Positions 11,147 to 21,326 of a stretch of 64,000 nt of DNA are shown here, one piece after another (the stretch's first letter is position 1; each line of letters begins with the position of its first letter). The notes beneath the pieces are model-generated. The model made no database searches. It was not told the origin of the DNA and saw nothing but the letters and a program-made list of their open reading frames with translations. Source of the stretch: Pseudo-nitzschia pungens (Eukaryota; Bacillariophyta; Bacillariophyceae; Bacillariales; Bacillariaceae); contig CM074768.1 in assembly GCA_037355855.1 (NCBI GenBank), positions 620,001 to 684,000 on the forward strand. Direction: 5' to 3'. Both the position numbers and the translations under genes were made by a program.

Positions 11147-11638
11147 ATGAAGTACTCCGCCATCCTCCTCCTCGCTATCGCCGCCGTTGCCGATGCCACC
11201 GACCGCAAACTCCGGGTCAGCATCACCGACCGCGACCACGTCCTCGCCGATATCGACTCCACTACACTGAGTCGCATCAAGCAGCGATACCTGCGAGCTG
11301 GAGAGGCCACGCGAAGGCTCTCCAGCAAGAGCGAAAAGCGCCTCAGCACCAACCCCGCGAACATTGGTTACGTGGAAGACGTCCCCGAACCCGTGACCTA
11401 TACCGCCCCCGTTGGGGCCGACGAAACCATGTCCATGAGCATGTCCATGAGCATGCCCATGTCCATGTCCATGCCCACCACACTCAAGGCCGCCGAATAC
11501 CCCAAAGACATGTCTATGAGCATGTCTATGAGCATGTCGATGAGCATGTCCATGCCCACCACACTCAAGGCCGCCGAACTCCCCGGAGACATGTCGATGA
11601 GCATGTCGATGAGCATGAGCATGAGCATGAGCATGTGA
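11147..11638 (+). CDS. Small secreted Met-Ser repeat protein
   Basis: 163 residues, with ATG 11147 in the context CACCATG and TGA at 11636-11638. The frame is open for 486 bp upstream, but that stretch looks non-coding, and a signal peptide (MKYSAILLLAIAAVADA) begins exactly at this Met. After a basic region (about 20-70) come three blocks of alternating Met-Ser, some with Pro, separated by two near-identical linkers (TTLKAAEYPKD and TTLKAAELPGD). Met-Ser repeats of this kind occur in secreted diatom proteins of unknown role. Dense Met could bind copper(I) or be redox-reactive, or the protein could associate with the cell wall; both ideas are inference. The ATGTCC/ATGAGC/ATGTCG repeat DNA is prone to length change. 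Confidence 0.75.
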   Translation: MKYSAILLLAIAAVADATDRKLRVSITDRDHVLADIDSTTLSRIKQRYLRAGEATRRLSSKSEKRLSTNPANIGYVEDVPEPVTYTAPVGADETMSMSMSMSMPMSMSMPTTLKAAEYPKDMSMSMSMSMSMSMSMPTTLKAAELPGDMSMSMSMSMSMSMSM

Positions 11639-13521
11639 GCGACTCCTCCCGAATGTTGATCACAACGGGGAAATGGAATGAATGAATGAATCAGCCGTCG
11701 CGTGGCATACGTGTACGCACACGGTTGTCATTGCGAGCTGGATCGATGGATGAAAGGAACGGACGAATGTATCAACGAATGAATTATTAAGTGAACTATG
11801 ATCCATCGATGGTCGTTCGATCGATCCTCTCTCTCTCTCTCTCTCGCCCCACCATTGGGCTAGACTCGGCGCAGGACCACATGTTATAGCGGGTCAGCGA
11901 CCCATTAGAACTGGCGAAACGAAAAATACCTCGTTTGTCGGAGTAACGTCATTCGTTTACGGAGGAAGACCAGAAATAGAACGAATAGAATGATTAGTCT
12001 TGGAACAAATTGGTTGTATTGCATGAATGCTAAAAAGTGAAAGAATGAGTTAAATTTTGTGATTTTTTTATGCTCTAGTACCGGTAGATTTTAGAAATGC
12101 ATGCGAAGTGTTAGTGTAAGATTTTTTTAGAAATGCATGCGAAGTGTTCGTTTCAGTTACGACTAGGTCACGCTTTTTCCTGCGATAAAAGTAAGGGTAG
12201 AATTAACCTTACTCCTTGGAATTGGTACTTGTTGCGCACGTACGGTAACCTCAAGGTATTGCGATTATTACTAGTATTATTTTTATGCTGTTGCGCATGG
12301 TACAGTAACTCTACGGTAATCTTAACTACCGGTACGGGGTACCGTACTGTTCGCAAAGGTCGAAAATTCCTGTGGAGAAAGAATGAGTAACTTATTATAA
12401 TATGAAAAGTTCCAAAACAATACATATCACATCATCTGCAAATCCCACCCGGTCTGCCCGACACAAACCCATTCAACTCCTATGTTTTTAAATAACTAGC
12501 ATCCTCTCATCACAGAGCGAAGATTCAACGGTCGTTGGCGTTTAGCTCGTTTTCGAGCTCTGCTAAAAGTTGAGGGAAGCATGCGTGAACGTGAATTGGG
12601 GTGGTAGGGGAAGAAGAACACGATGTACCGTACTTGTACCGTATGTTGAGGCCATCTCTGGCGAAACGATCGCACACCAAAAAATGAAGGCAGAACCCAC
12701 TCTAAACCAAAGTGCCGGATTGACCAGCGGAACCATTGGATTGGTGTATTCGGTACCGGTAGGTCTGCGATTTCGAAAGGAAAATGGCCGACGGGAAAAT
12801 GGCCGATAGGAACCAAACAGACTCGTAGATCGCTGTCGGCTCTGACCAATTTACTACTACGTTTTGAGTATTCTATCCCTCTGCGATGGCAATGGCCGAC
12901 TCGAATCGCGCGTGTGCGTAGATCATCGACTCCAATACTTCTCAACGCTGGTCGTTGCCGTGAATCGATTCTTCCTCCGCTCTTTTGTATCAAAAACCAC
13001 CGACGGGTTTTGAATCCATCCAACTGGTTGCCTCGATAGAACAATCCGACATGGTCGTTTCGATGGATACCTACGCTACCAGCAACGCCATCCTATCGAT
13101 GGATGCAGCGACAAATCTGGTCGGGTCCGCACAAATCCAAACACCGAGAGAACGCGCAAAGACTTTTAGTGCGTGGAAGGCAGCCGAGCGTCGATTTCGG
13201 GATTGCATCCGAACTCTGAATTTGTAGTCAAGTCATACGCCGACCAATGTTACCGTCTCTTGCATTCTGGTGCTAGCAGGCCAAAAATGCCATTGTGGAT
13301 TGATTCGTTTCGTTTCGTTTCGTTTCGTTTCCTTTCGTTGTCTGTTGCGTGTTTGTTTGGATTGCTTTACGATCGAACGGTATTGTGTCCGAACGTTAGA
13401 AATCTATTCGTGCTCTACTGCTTTTGTGGTTATTGTTCTCTATGGTCTCTTCTATGCGGCTGGCCTCGTTTCCATGGATTCGTAGAGGGGCGGTGAGTGA
13501 CTCGCTGCGTCGCGTCACGCG
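11639..13521. other. Intergenic region with short repeats
   Basis: About 1.9 kb. It contains a (TC)n tract (11826-11844), a 22-bp direct repeat (TTAGAAATGCATGCGAAGTG and two more bases at 12091-12112 and 12127-12148) and a (TTTCG)n tract (13305-13337). An 80-codon frame at 12985-13227 has mixed composition but no recognisable motif and is not called. Confidence 0.5.
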
Positions 13522-16205
13522 TCACGTCACCGTCCGCCTGCTCGGCAGCGACAGCTCTCGCAGCAGAACCGGACCGTCGGCACCCAGGTGCGCGGGAGGT
13601 GCTGCCAACGGACCGTGCGGCGGCGAATGCTGTTGCAGAGGACTGTACGCCAGCGACACCGACGGCTTCCCGCGGACGCATCCGCAATAGAGCGCCGAAA
13701 TGACGACCAAAAAAACCAGGAGCAGGACCATCCCGCTCCATTCCAGCTGGGAGATGAGGTACCAGTTCAGGTAGATCCCCACCAGCGGAAGAAGGGGACA
13801 CAGCGGAACCTCGAACACGATGTTGTCCGGCACCTTAAACGCCTGCGGGTCGTCGTACGAAAAGTCGGCGTTGCTGTCGTGGCGGTGCAGTCCGCCGGAG
13901 GCATCGTCCCCAAACGCTCCCGTGCAGGGAAACCACCGGTGCAAGCCGACCGCATAGGCCAGCGTCACGGCGGCGGCTCCGATTTGCACCGACCAGTTTG
14001 GTGACGACGTCGACGACGACGTGCCGAGGTGCGACGTCAATCCCGCCAGCAGTGCCAGGCCGTGGTAGCATCCCAGGTGCACCTGCAGCGGCCATCCACC
14101 CCGCCGCCGGGGACGGAACGACGACACTATGCCGTTGGCCTCGTCCACCGCGGTCACGATCTCCCCGTCCCCTTCCGGCGTCGCCGGCTTGAGAATCCCG
14201 TCGGTCGCTGCTGCTGCTGCTGTCGCCGACGTTGGCACGGTCCCGCCGCACCGCATGACGACCAGGGCCGTGTTGGTCATGTTGAAGGCGAACAAGATCC
14301 CGACCGAAATGGCGTCGTCCATCCACGAAAAGGGCACAAAGGTGGCCAGGAGCGTCATGGGGATCCCGCACAGAATGTTGGACCAGAACAGGTTCCCGTC
14401 CTTGGGCGATTGCCTGCAAAAGATCTCGGGCAGCAGGCCGTCCCTCGCCATGGCCGCGCAGAGCCGGGGCTGGGCCAGGAGGCTGATGAGGACCACCACC
14501 GGGAGCGTGGCCACCTCTCCCAGAGCCGTGAGGTTGGAGACGAAATTCCATCCCAGCGTCCCAAAGGCCCGCGGAAAGCCGCTCGTGTCGCTGACCTCCT
14601 GGTAGGGGAGCATGCCACTCAGGGCGATCGAGGCCAGGATGTAGATGGCGGTGACGATCGCCAGCGTGTACAGAACCGCCCTGGGCGTGTCGTTGGGGTT
14701 CTTGGCCTCCGAGGCCAGGCAGCAGACCTCGTCGAAACCCAGGTAGCCAAAGAAGCTGCTAGTGGCCCCCCGCAGGATGCCGGCGACCCCGTACGAGGAT
14801 CCGTCAAAGGGGACCACCAGTGGTGACATGTTGGACGGGGAAAAGAGGCAGAAACCGCCCACGATCATGATCCCGACCAGGACCATCTTGGTGACTGTGA
14901 AGAAATTGGTGACGGCCTTGGATTCCTGCACGCCGCAGGCCAGGACCACCACCGAGGCCAGGGAGATGATTCCCGCCAGCGGATTGAACAAGGCTTCGGA
15001 AGAGGAAGACATAATGTCGCTGTTTTTGTCGATGTCTTGGGTTTCGGTCGACCACTGAGCCGTCCACTCCAGCACCTTGTCTCCCCAGGATCGTGCCACG
15101 GCGGCTCCCGAGACCCCGTACTCGAGTGTCAGACAGGCGGCCGCCAGAACGGCCGCGTATTCCCCCATGGAAACGTAGGCGTATCTGCATGCATGCAACG
15201 AAGAAGCAAGCAAGCAAGGACCAAGAAACGACGAGAAGCAAGAAGATCCATCGATCGACGACGCAACACACGTATCAAAGAACACGAGCGAGGAAAGAAA
15301 AGTTGAGTGGGACACGCCCGAGCATTTGGAATCGTAGCCGCACACGATTCAAATATTTCAATCGCATAGCATCGTATCGTATAGCATCGTATAGCATCGT
15401 ATCGCATCCAAATCCAAATTCAGAATGCAAAACCCGTTCTGTTTCATTCCATCCCTTCCCATTCATCTCGCAGTGTGAACCCCCATTTCGAGAATCCCAG
15501 ACCATACCCAGTCAATCAGTCAAACGTCGGTTTCACTCACGTGTAGGTAGATCCCTCGATTCGTGGCAACCGGCCGGAAAACTCGGCGAAGGAAATCCCC
15601 GAGCACAGGGCCGCCAATCCCGAAATGGCAAAGCTCAGAAAGGTCGCGGGACCCGCGTAGTGGTGGTTGATGTACCCCGTCAGGACGAAGATTCCCGAAC
15701 CGACCGTCCCACCGACTCCCACCGACACCAGATCCCACAGGGTGTAGGAGGGTTCGGGCGGAGGAATATTTGTATGTTGGAGATTGTGGTTGTGGTTTTG
15801 GTCGGCGTGACTGTCTCTGTCTGCTCCCACATGCGCGTTCTGGTACGGTTGGGAGTGTTGTGGGTGCTGTTGCTGTTGTTGTTGTTGTGGTTGGCACTGT
15901 GGATATTGCTGCTGCTGCTGCTGCTGCTGCGCAAGGATCGTAGTCACGGACTTGCGATTCCAGGGTCCGTGGACGGGATGATTATTAATCGCGGATACAG
16001 ATCGTCCCGGTGAGTTGGGAGACAGAGACGCGGTGCCTCTTCTATCGGAAGCGGACAAAGATGGTGTCGACGCTCGGCGCATGGTGTCGCTGTCGTTGTC
16101 GTTGCCGTTGGCTTCGGTTTTGGTTGGAGTCTGAGGTTGGTTAATTCTGTTTGTGTTTCTGTTTCCGTTTCGCCTGCGGGTACCGTATTCGGTTCCGGCT
16201 TTCAT
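13522..16205 (-). CDS. Cationic amino-acid transporter-like permease (APC/SLC7 type), two exons
   Basis: Exon 1 is 16205-15541 and exon 2 is 15184-13522. The 356-bp intron (GTGAGT...CAG) splits a Thr codon and joins EGSTYT to YAYVSMGEYAAV, the usual CAT-family helix 3 context. The protein is 775 residues from ATG 16205; a second candidate start is 16082. The first 150 residues are hydrophilic, with two poly-Gln runs of eight and seven. Helix 1 has LWDLVSVGVGGTVGSGIF (about 160), the APC substrate-binding loop. GFDEVCCLASEAKNPNDTPR matches the helix 6-7 region. The C-terminal PLLPLVGIYLNWYLISQLEW fits the CAT C-terminal helices. About 12-14 helices are expected. It should move cationic or neutral amino acids across the plasma membrane or a vacuolar membrane. 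Substrate and membrane are not determinable here. Confidence 0.85.
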
Positions 16206-17841
16206 CCACGCGCAATGGCGTTCTTTTTTTCTCGATCTGTTCGTTCGTTTGTTTCGTCGCACTCGGTACGGTTTGTGTGCCGATGTCTTCGACGGAGAAG
16301 AATCGAATCGGATGCAGTGTTCGGAGTACAAATACTCGTACTCGTCGGCACTACCGTACGTACTTGGAATTGTTTTAGTTAGTTCAATTCAAAAATGTGT
16401 TGCTTGTCTATTCTACCATCCAATCCAAACAAGCTAGGCGATGTGGGACGTTGACAGCATCATTCCATTCGTTCACTACTGTACACGTAACCTTACTCTG
16501 AAGTGCGATGTCAAAAAATCAATATATATCGAAGTACCGGCAAGGTTACGAGTGCAGTGCCTGTACGATTACCGTGCATTCTAATGCTTGTAATCCGATA
16601 TGTTACTGTACTGGAACATGCGATGATACAGTAAGGCTTAATGTACGACTACGAGGACCATTCATGGTTTCGGCATCACCGCGAACATGGTTTTCAATGC
16701 TCGAATTTAAATTGAGACTGCGGGAGCACGAGCTTAATTTTTAGGGAACAGATGGAGCTTTTCAAACCAATCTCGGTTGGTTGGCTGCTGTCACGCTGTC
16801 ACGACCGTTTCTTTTTAGGGAACAAATGTAGCTTTTGGCTAATGTCACGCCGTCAACACCATCATTTCTTTATTCTTCATCATCGTTCCTCGTCATCGTC
16901 GTTATTCCGATCATGCAATTTCAGGCACCACGGAGGATAGCGAGTACGCACCGGTAGAACTAGAACTGCAACGAATAACCAACTCGATAGTTTGGAAGAC
17001 AATCAAGCGGGAAGGGTGATCTTGGAGCGATTGGCAATCGAACGATCGAACGAAAGAACCATCATAAAATGATGGTAATGGACAATCGTCATCATTCCGA
17101 CACTTCTCTTTTGGTAGCAACTGCGCGGCAATCAACACGGAAGGGAGATGATCGAATACCACAAGAACGAACCAAAAGATGGCGCGGATCATCGATCGAT
17201 CGATCGATCGATCGATCCATCGGTGTGGATCTTGCTCGTGACTTTTTTTTTTTGCAAAAAGGAATGGAAGTGGCTCGGCCGGGCCCGGCCCGGTCTGTAC
17301 AACTTGGAAATCCTATGCGTATACACCCCAGCCCTTCTAAAAGGATGGCGCGGATCATCTACCGTAGCAAGACTGTTGCCAGCGTCCGCCAGCAACCCGA
17401 CCAAAGCGGAATCAATCCGCGCAATTGCATCCGGTGCCAAACGTACGCGACAGCGCTGCTGATGGTCCCGCGGTGAGCTCCCTCTGCGGCTCCGACCGAC
17501 AATTCGACTTTCACAGATACGTGCCGAAAAAACCGAATCAACACAGGAGGAGCGACTTGCTGTGCTGCGAAGTACGTGTGGTTGGAAAGATGTAGTGGAA
17601 TGAACTTTTGATAATTAGAAATGCACACGATGTTCGCTTGTATGAACTCCAATCAAACAGGAAGAAAAAGGATGCAATAACAAATAATAATACTAATAAT
17701 ACTAATAATAATTATTCAGCACTCATGATTTCAGTGTCAAATCCAATTGTTCCTCCGAGATGCGAAACTTCAGATCTGTGCCAACTCCGTACTGCTGATT
17801 TCTTTTTGTGTTCTCTCGCTGCTATCCATCTTGCCTTTGTA
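16206..17841. other. Intergenic region between two minus-strand genes
   Basis: About 1.6 kb. It carries a (GATC)n tract (17191-17217), an AAT/ACT tract (17684-17716) and a 14-bp direct repeat GATGGCGCGGATCA (about 17179 and 17344). GTAACCTTAC occurs at 16487-16496. The part near 16206 should be the transporter promoter. Short frames around 17069-17476 are interrupted by microsatellite sequence and are not called. Confidence 0.5.
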
Positions 17842-20745
17842 TCATCCCTCCTTGTCGTGGCATGTGGCAGCGCTGGAATGTGTAGTAGTTCCTCCAGTGC
17901 GAAACGAATCAGGGCCAACGCCATAAACGTGTATGTTCTGCCGAGGTTTTTCGTCCTTCCGTTTCATGGTCCACAGTTTTGGTCCAAAATAGACGAGCGT
18001 GGAAAGAAGAGAATCGGCGACGATCAAAAAGCCCGAGACAGGATCTGCTGTTGACCACGTGGTCGGGAGTGTGATCGAGTAGGAGTACACCATGAACCGC
18101 AATGCACAGAAAACAAAATTTACGTATGCCATGTTTCCAATCTCACGTGATTCATTGAAATCGTCACGGACTTCTCTCGATTGAAATGCTAAAAGAGCCG
18201 CACCGAAGGAAAGAGAAAATTCCCAAAGATAGAAAACGTGTCTCCAACCTGGCGACACGTTGCAGATGGAATGCTTTTCCACGATCCTATAGTTCCAGCC
18301 ATTGCTTTTGGGATTTTGGTTTCTGTTATTACTCTCTTCGAACTCGAACACCTCTTCCTGAAACCTGTCATCCAGCCATGTCCAAAGTGTGAGGTACACG
18401 ATAACCACTAGCGTCACGATGCCAATCGCGACAAATAGATGTTTCTTTGTGACCGATACGCGTCTCAGCATACTGGATTGGTTCATGATATGATTGATTG
18501 CTGCAATCTTTATCAGAAGAGGTACCACAGCGAGGGTGAGCCCGAGTGAGTACACCCAATTTCTTGCAACGCAGATGATCTCGCCTGGCGCGACACAAAA
18601 CAAAACACCAGAAATGCTTAGGAGGAATCTGCCGATCAAAAAAAACATAAGAAAGTGTGGCTGCGCGTGCTGTATGACCTTAGCCTTGTTATACTTGATG
18701 ATTACAACGAAAACACAAAGGATGAGCAAAATGACAGTAATTGCAAAAGTCAGACCGACAAATCTCCAAGCCTTTTTTCCCTTATTAGCTGGACGGACAA
18801 ATCGCGGATAACCATTTGGGATAAAACGTTTCAAATTTTTCGAAGGGTCAGTCTGTTTCACCATGTCTGCCACCCATTTGCACACTGACTGCCGCAAATC
18901 GATACCATAATGGTCGGTCTTTCTATTTTCAATCCAATCATCAATGATGCGTTTGAGATCGCCATTGCGAATCTCAAGATTTTGAAGCGCTTCGAATGCT
19001 GGACTTTTGAGTTCATCCTGCTTTTCATGATTTGAATGCTTCAGTTTTTCAGCCTGCGATTTCACTACCGTGAGACAAAAGTTACAAGCAAACAACATCA
19101 TATGCTTAATCACAAAGCAAAGGTGACCAATTACTTACGTAAAGGACTTGGAGAAGTTCAGGATAGTATCCACATTTACCTGGCTCATCCCCAATTCTTT
19201 GCGATTCATTGAATGCGCATCGTTCGAAGGTTGTGACATTCCGGATCGCCCGGTGCTCTCCACATTTCGTGGTAGGTGAAGGCAATATGGTAGGCGAAAC
19301 CTCTTCAAGATTATACTTTTCGACACGGAAATCAGGGTGCCTTAGAAATGGAGGAAGTAAAAAAGAATGAGTCGAAATGATGAAAACCAATCGCTATCGC
19401 GTTCACAATAAGATCTTTCTTTTCCTTACCACCAAACAATGATGATTGGGGAATCATTATAGTTTGATGCTTTCATAATTTGAATCATCTCGCTGCTATC
19501 ATATTTTCTTGATGCATCCAACGGGATTTCATTGTAGTGTATTTGCTGGTCAGTGAATGAAGTCCATGTGCAGGGGTAGTCAATAATGTGACCCTTGCAG
19601 GTGCCAGGATTCAATGTGCAATTGTTTTCTTCGGTGAGGTTAAAATATCCTTTAAACAAAACTTTCTCGGCATCATCTTCGGCAAAAAAGCTCATGCGTT
19701 CTTCATCTGTTTCGGGTGGACGCATCGCAACGTCATCTTTTGAGCAGTTGGTGGGTGATAAAGTTTGACAATAGTCTCCCCATGTAATGGGCTTCTTGAA
19801 TAATTCGGCGAAAACGTCGCGATTCTTAGCAGAAAGATCAATATCCTCATCATTTAGCACGAAGCTCGGAACAAACCATCCCGTTTGTCTTAATAATGAA
19901 CACTACGTGAGCCCGAAGCAATTTTACTCAACCAAAAAACCGTGGTTGTAGATAGAACACTGCGCGTTGATGACTCACCCCAACAACCCAATTAAACTAG
20001 TCAAAATCGTACCTTCACGTGGCACCGAGCTGGTTTCCCAGTACTCCGGAATAACGTGGATACAAGTGTCGTTACTGAGTTCTGCTGAATGGTTATTGTT
20101 TGCTGATGCGCAACTACCATTCAATTCATTTGCCTTGCGCAATCCATAAATTTTGTAGGGGTCTGAGTCCTCTGCATATCCATTCAATAGATCGTAGAAG
20201 TCTATATAGTCTGAATCTCCACCTTTGGACGATACCTTAGCATCGGCTGTTGTATGGAGCGAAACTGGTACTTGCAAGAGCTCCGATAAATATATTTGCA
20301 TGATCCATGAGTGTACAACCGAAGACTCCCAATTTCCAGGTGCGATAATAATTTCCATGTAAGCCAATTCAGATTGGGTGCAATCATTGTTGCTCTTGAT
20401 GAAGGGTTTATCGTTGGAATTGCATGCCCTCCTCCGTGTCTCATGTGGGACATCATCCGGACGAGGGAAAATTTTGTCGAATTCTTCGTTTGTCAACATT
20501 GTCCGCAGGCATCCACCAACGAAGGGGTTGCTACAGGTACCAGTCGTCTCATCGGTTTCATGTACCTCCTCAAAGTCTTCGTTACCGTCTACACGTACTA
20601 CACGTAGGCACATGGAGGAATAACCGAAACGATCAACGCAGTAATCAGTTGAATTGCATTTCACACCAGCGGATGTAACGGCACCACATTGCAACAGCAG
20701 TGCCGTCGCTGCCGAAAACGAAAAAAGCTGAATAACATGCTTCAT
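17842..20745 (-). CDS. Class C GPCR-like receptor with betaine-binding-like ectodomain, four exons
   Basis: Exons are 20745-19979, 19888-19430, 19340-19139 and 19053-17842 (879 residues). The three introns of 90, 89 and 85 bp all begin GTGAGT, GTAAGG or GTAAGT and end AG, and every junction keeps frame (for example IIIVWW-HPDFRVEKY). ATG 20745 begins a signal peptide (MKHVIQLFSFSAATALLLQC). Residues about 110-560 resemble a periplasmic glycine-betaine-type binding protein: APGNWESSVVHSW, HVIPEYWE, QTGWFVPSFVLND, SPAFEALQNLEI. Several N-glycosylation sequons are present. Residues about 573-840 hold seven hydrophobic helices. FNESREIGNMAYVNF before helix 6 and FGPKLW after helix 7 match class C (mGlu/GABA-B type) receptors. 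It is probably a plasma-membrane sensor for a small amine or amino acid. Ligand and G-protein coupling are inference. Confidence 0.75.
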
Positions 20746-21013
20746 CTCGTGATTGATACTTCGATGCACCTGGCTATTGGATGGTTGGCTTTATGCATGT
20801 ATTTTGAGTCTAGTATGTTTAAACGTTTCGAGCAATACGTGAAGAAAGGCGCTATCAGGCTTCCATTCTGCCTCCGTCCCATGTGTTTTTGGTGTGCCTC
20901 GAAGTTATGGAAAACCGAACATGGCTGGTAAAAAATAATGCTGCATTGTTTCAGAAAAACAGAATGCACCGGTACGTTATGATCTGCCTCGAGACTTATT
21001 CACTACGTGTACA
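20746..21013. other. Short spacer between receptor gene and retrotransposon
   Basis: The upstream region of the receptor gene. The retrotransposon inserted about 270 bp from the receptor start codon, so it may have displaced upstream control sequence. No specific site is recognised. Confidence 0.4.
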
Positions 21014-21018
21014 GGTAC
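21014..21018. repeat. Target-site duplication GGTAC, left copy
   Basis: GGTAC directly abuts the left LTR and recurs directly after the right LTR (27067-27071). Confidence 0.9.
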
Positions 21019-21278
21019 TGTTGAATTCAGCAGTTCGTCTACGAAAACCTCAAAGAGCACAATTAACTCTGTTGGTTAGATACAAGTATTTAAACTATGA
21101 GTAATGGATCTTGGATGGGTGCTTTGTTGTTATCCATTGGATGCATTCAGCCACCTCAGGATGACTCGATTACGTCATTCTTACATGTGACGAATAACTG
21201 TCATCATCCTCATACCGTCCATACATATGTATATGTGTTATTTGATAATTGTGCCAATGGAACGACACATTCCCAACA
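21019..21278 (-). repeat. 3' LTR (relative to element sense)
   Basis: 260 bp, TGTTGAATTC...TTCCCAACA on the plus strand, matching 26807-27066 base for base by eye. The adjoining internal sequence on the minus strand (GGCAGGAG) is only weakly purine-rich as a polypurine tract. Confidence 0.93.
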
Positions 21279-21326
21279 CACTCCTGCCATTTGTAGGCAC
21301 TTTCGTGTGTCTGCAAATAGGTACTA

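Noticed and set aside
12985..13227. 80-codon plus-strand frame with mixed composition
   Set aside because: No motif, no homologue recognised, no splice partner found. It could be a real small exon but is not supported.
13835..14551. 238-residue minus-strand frame inside the transporter exon
   Set aside because: Out-of-phase shadow. The transporter frame has family motifs along its whole length.
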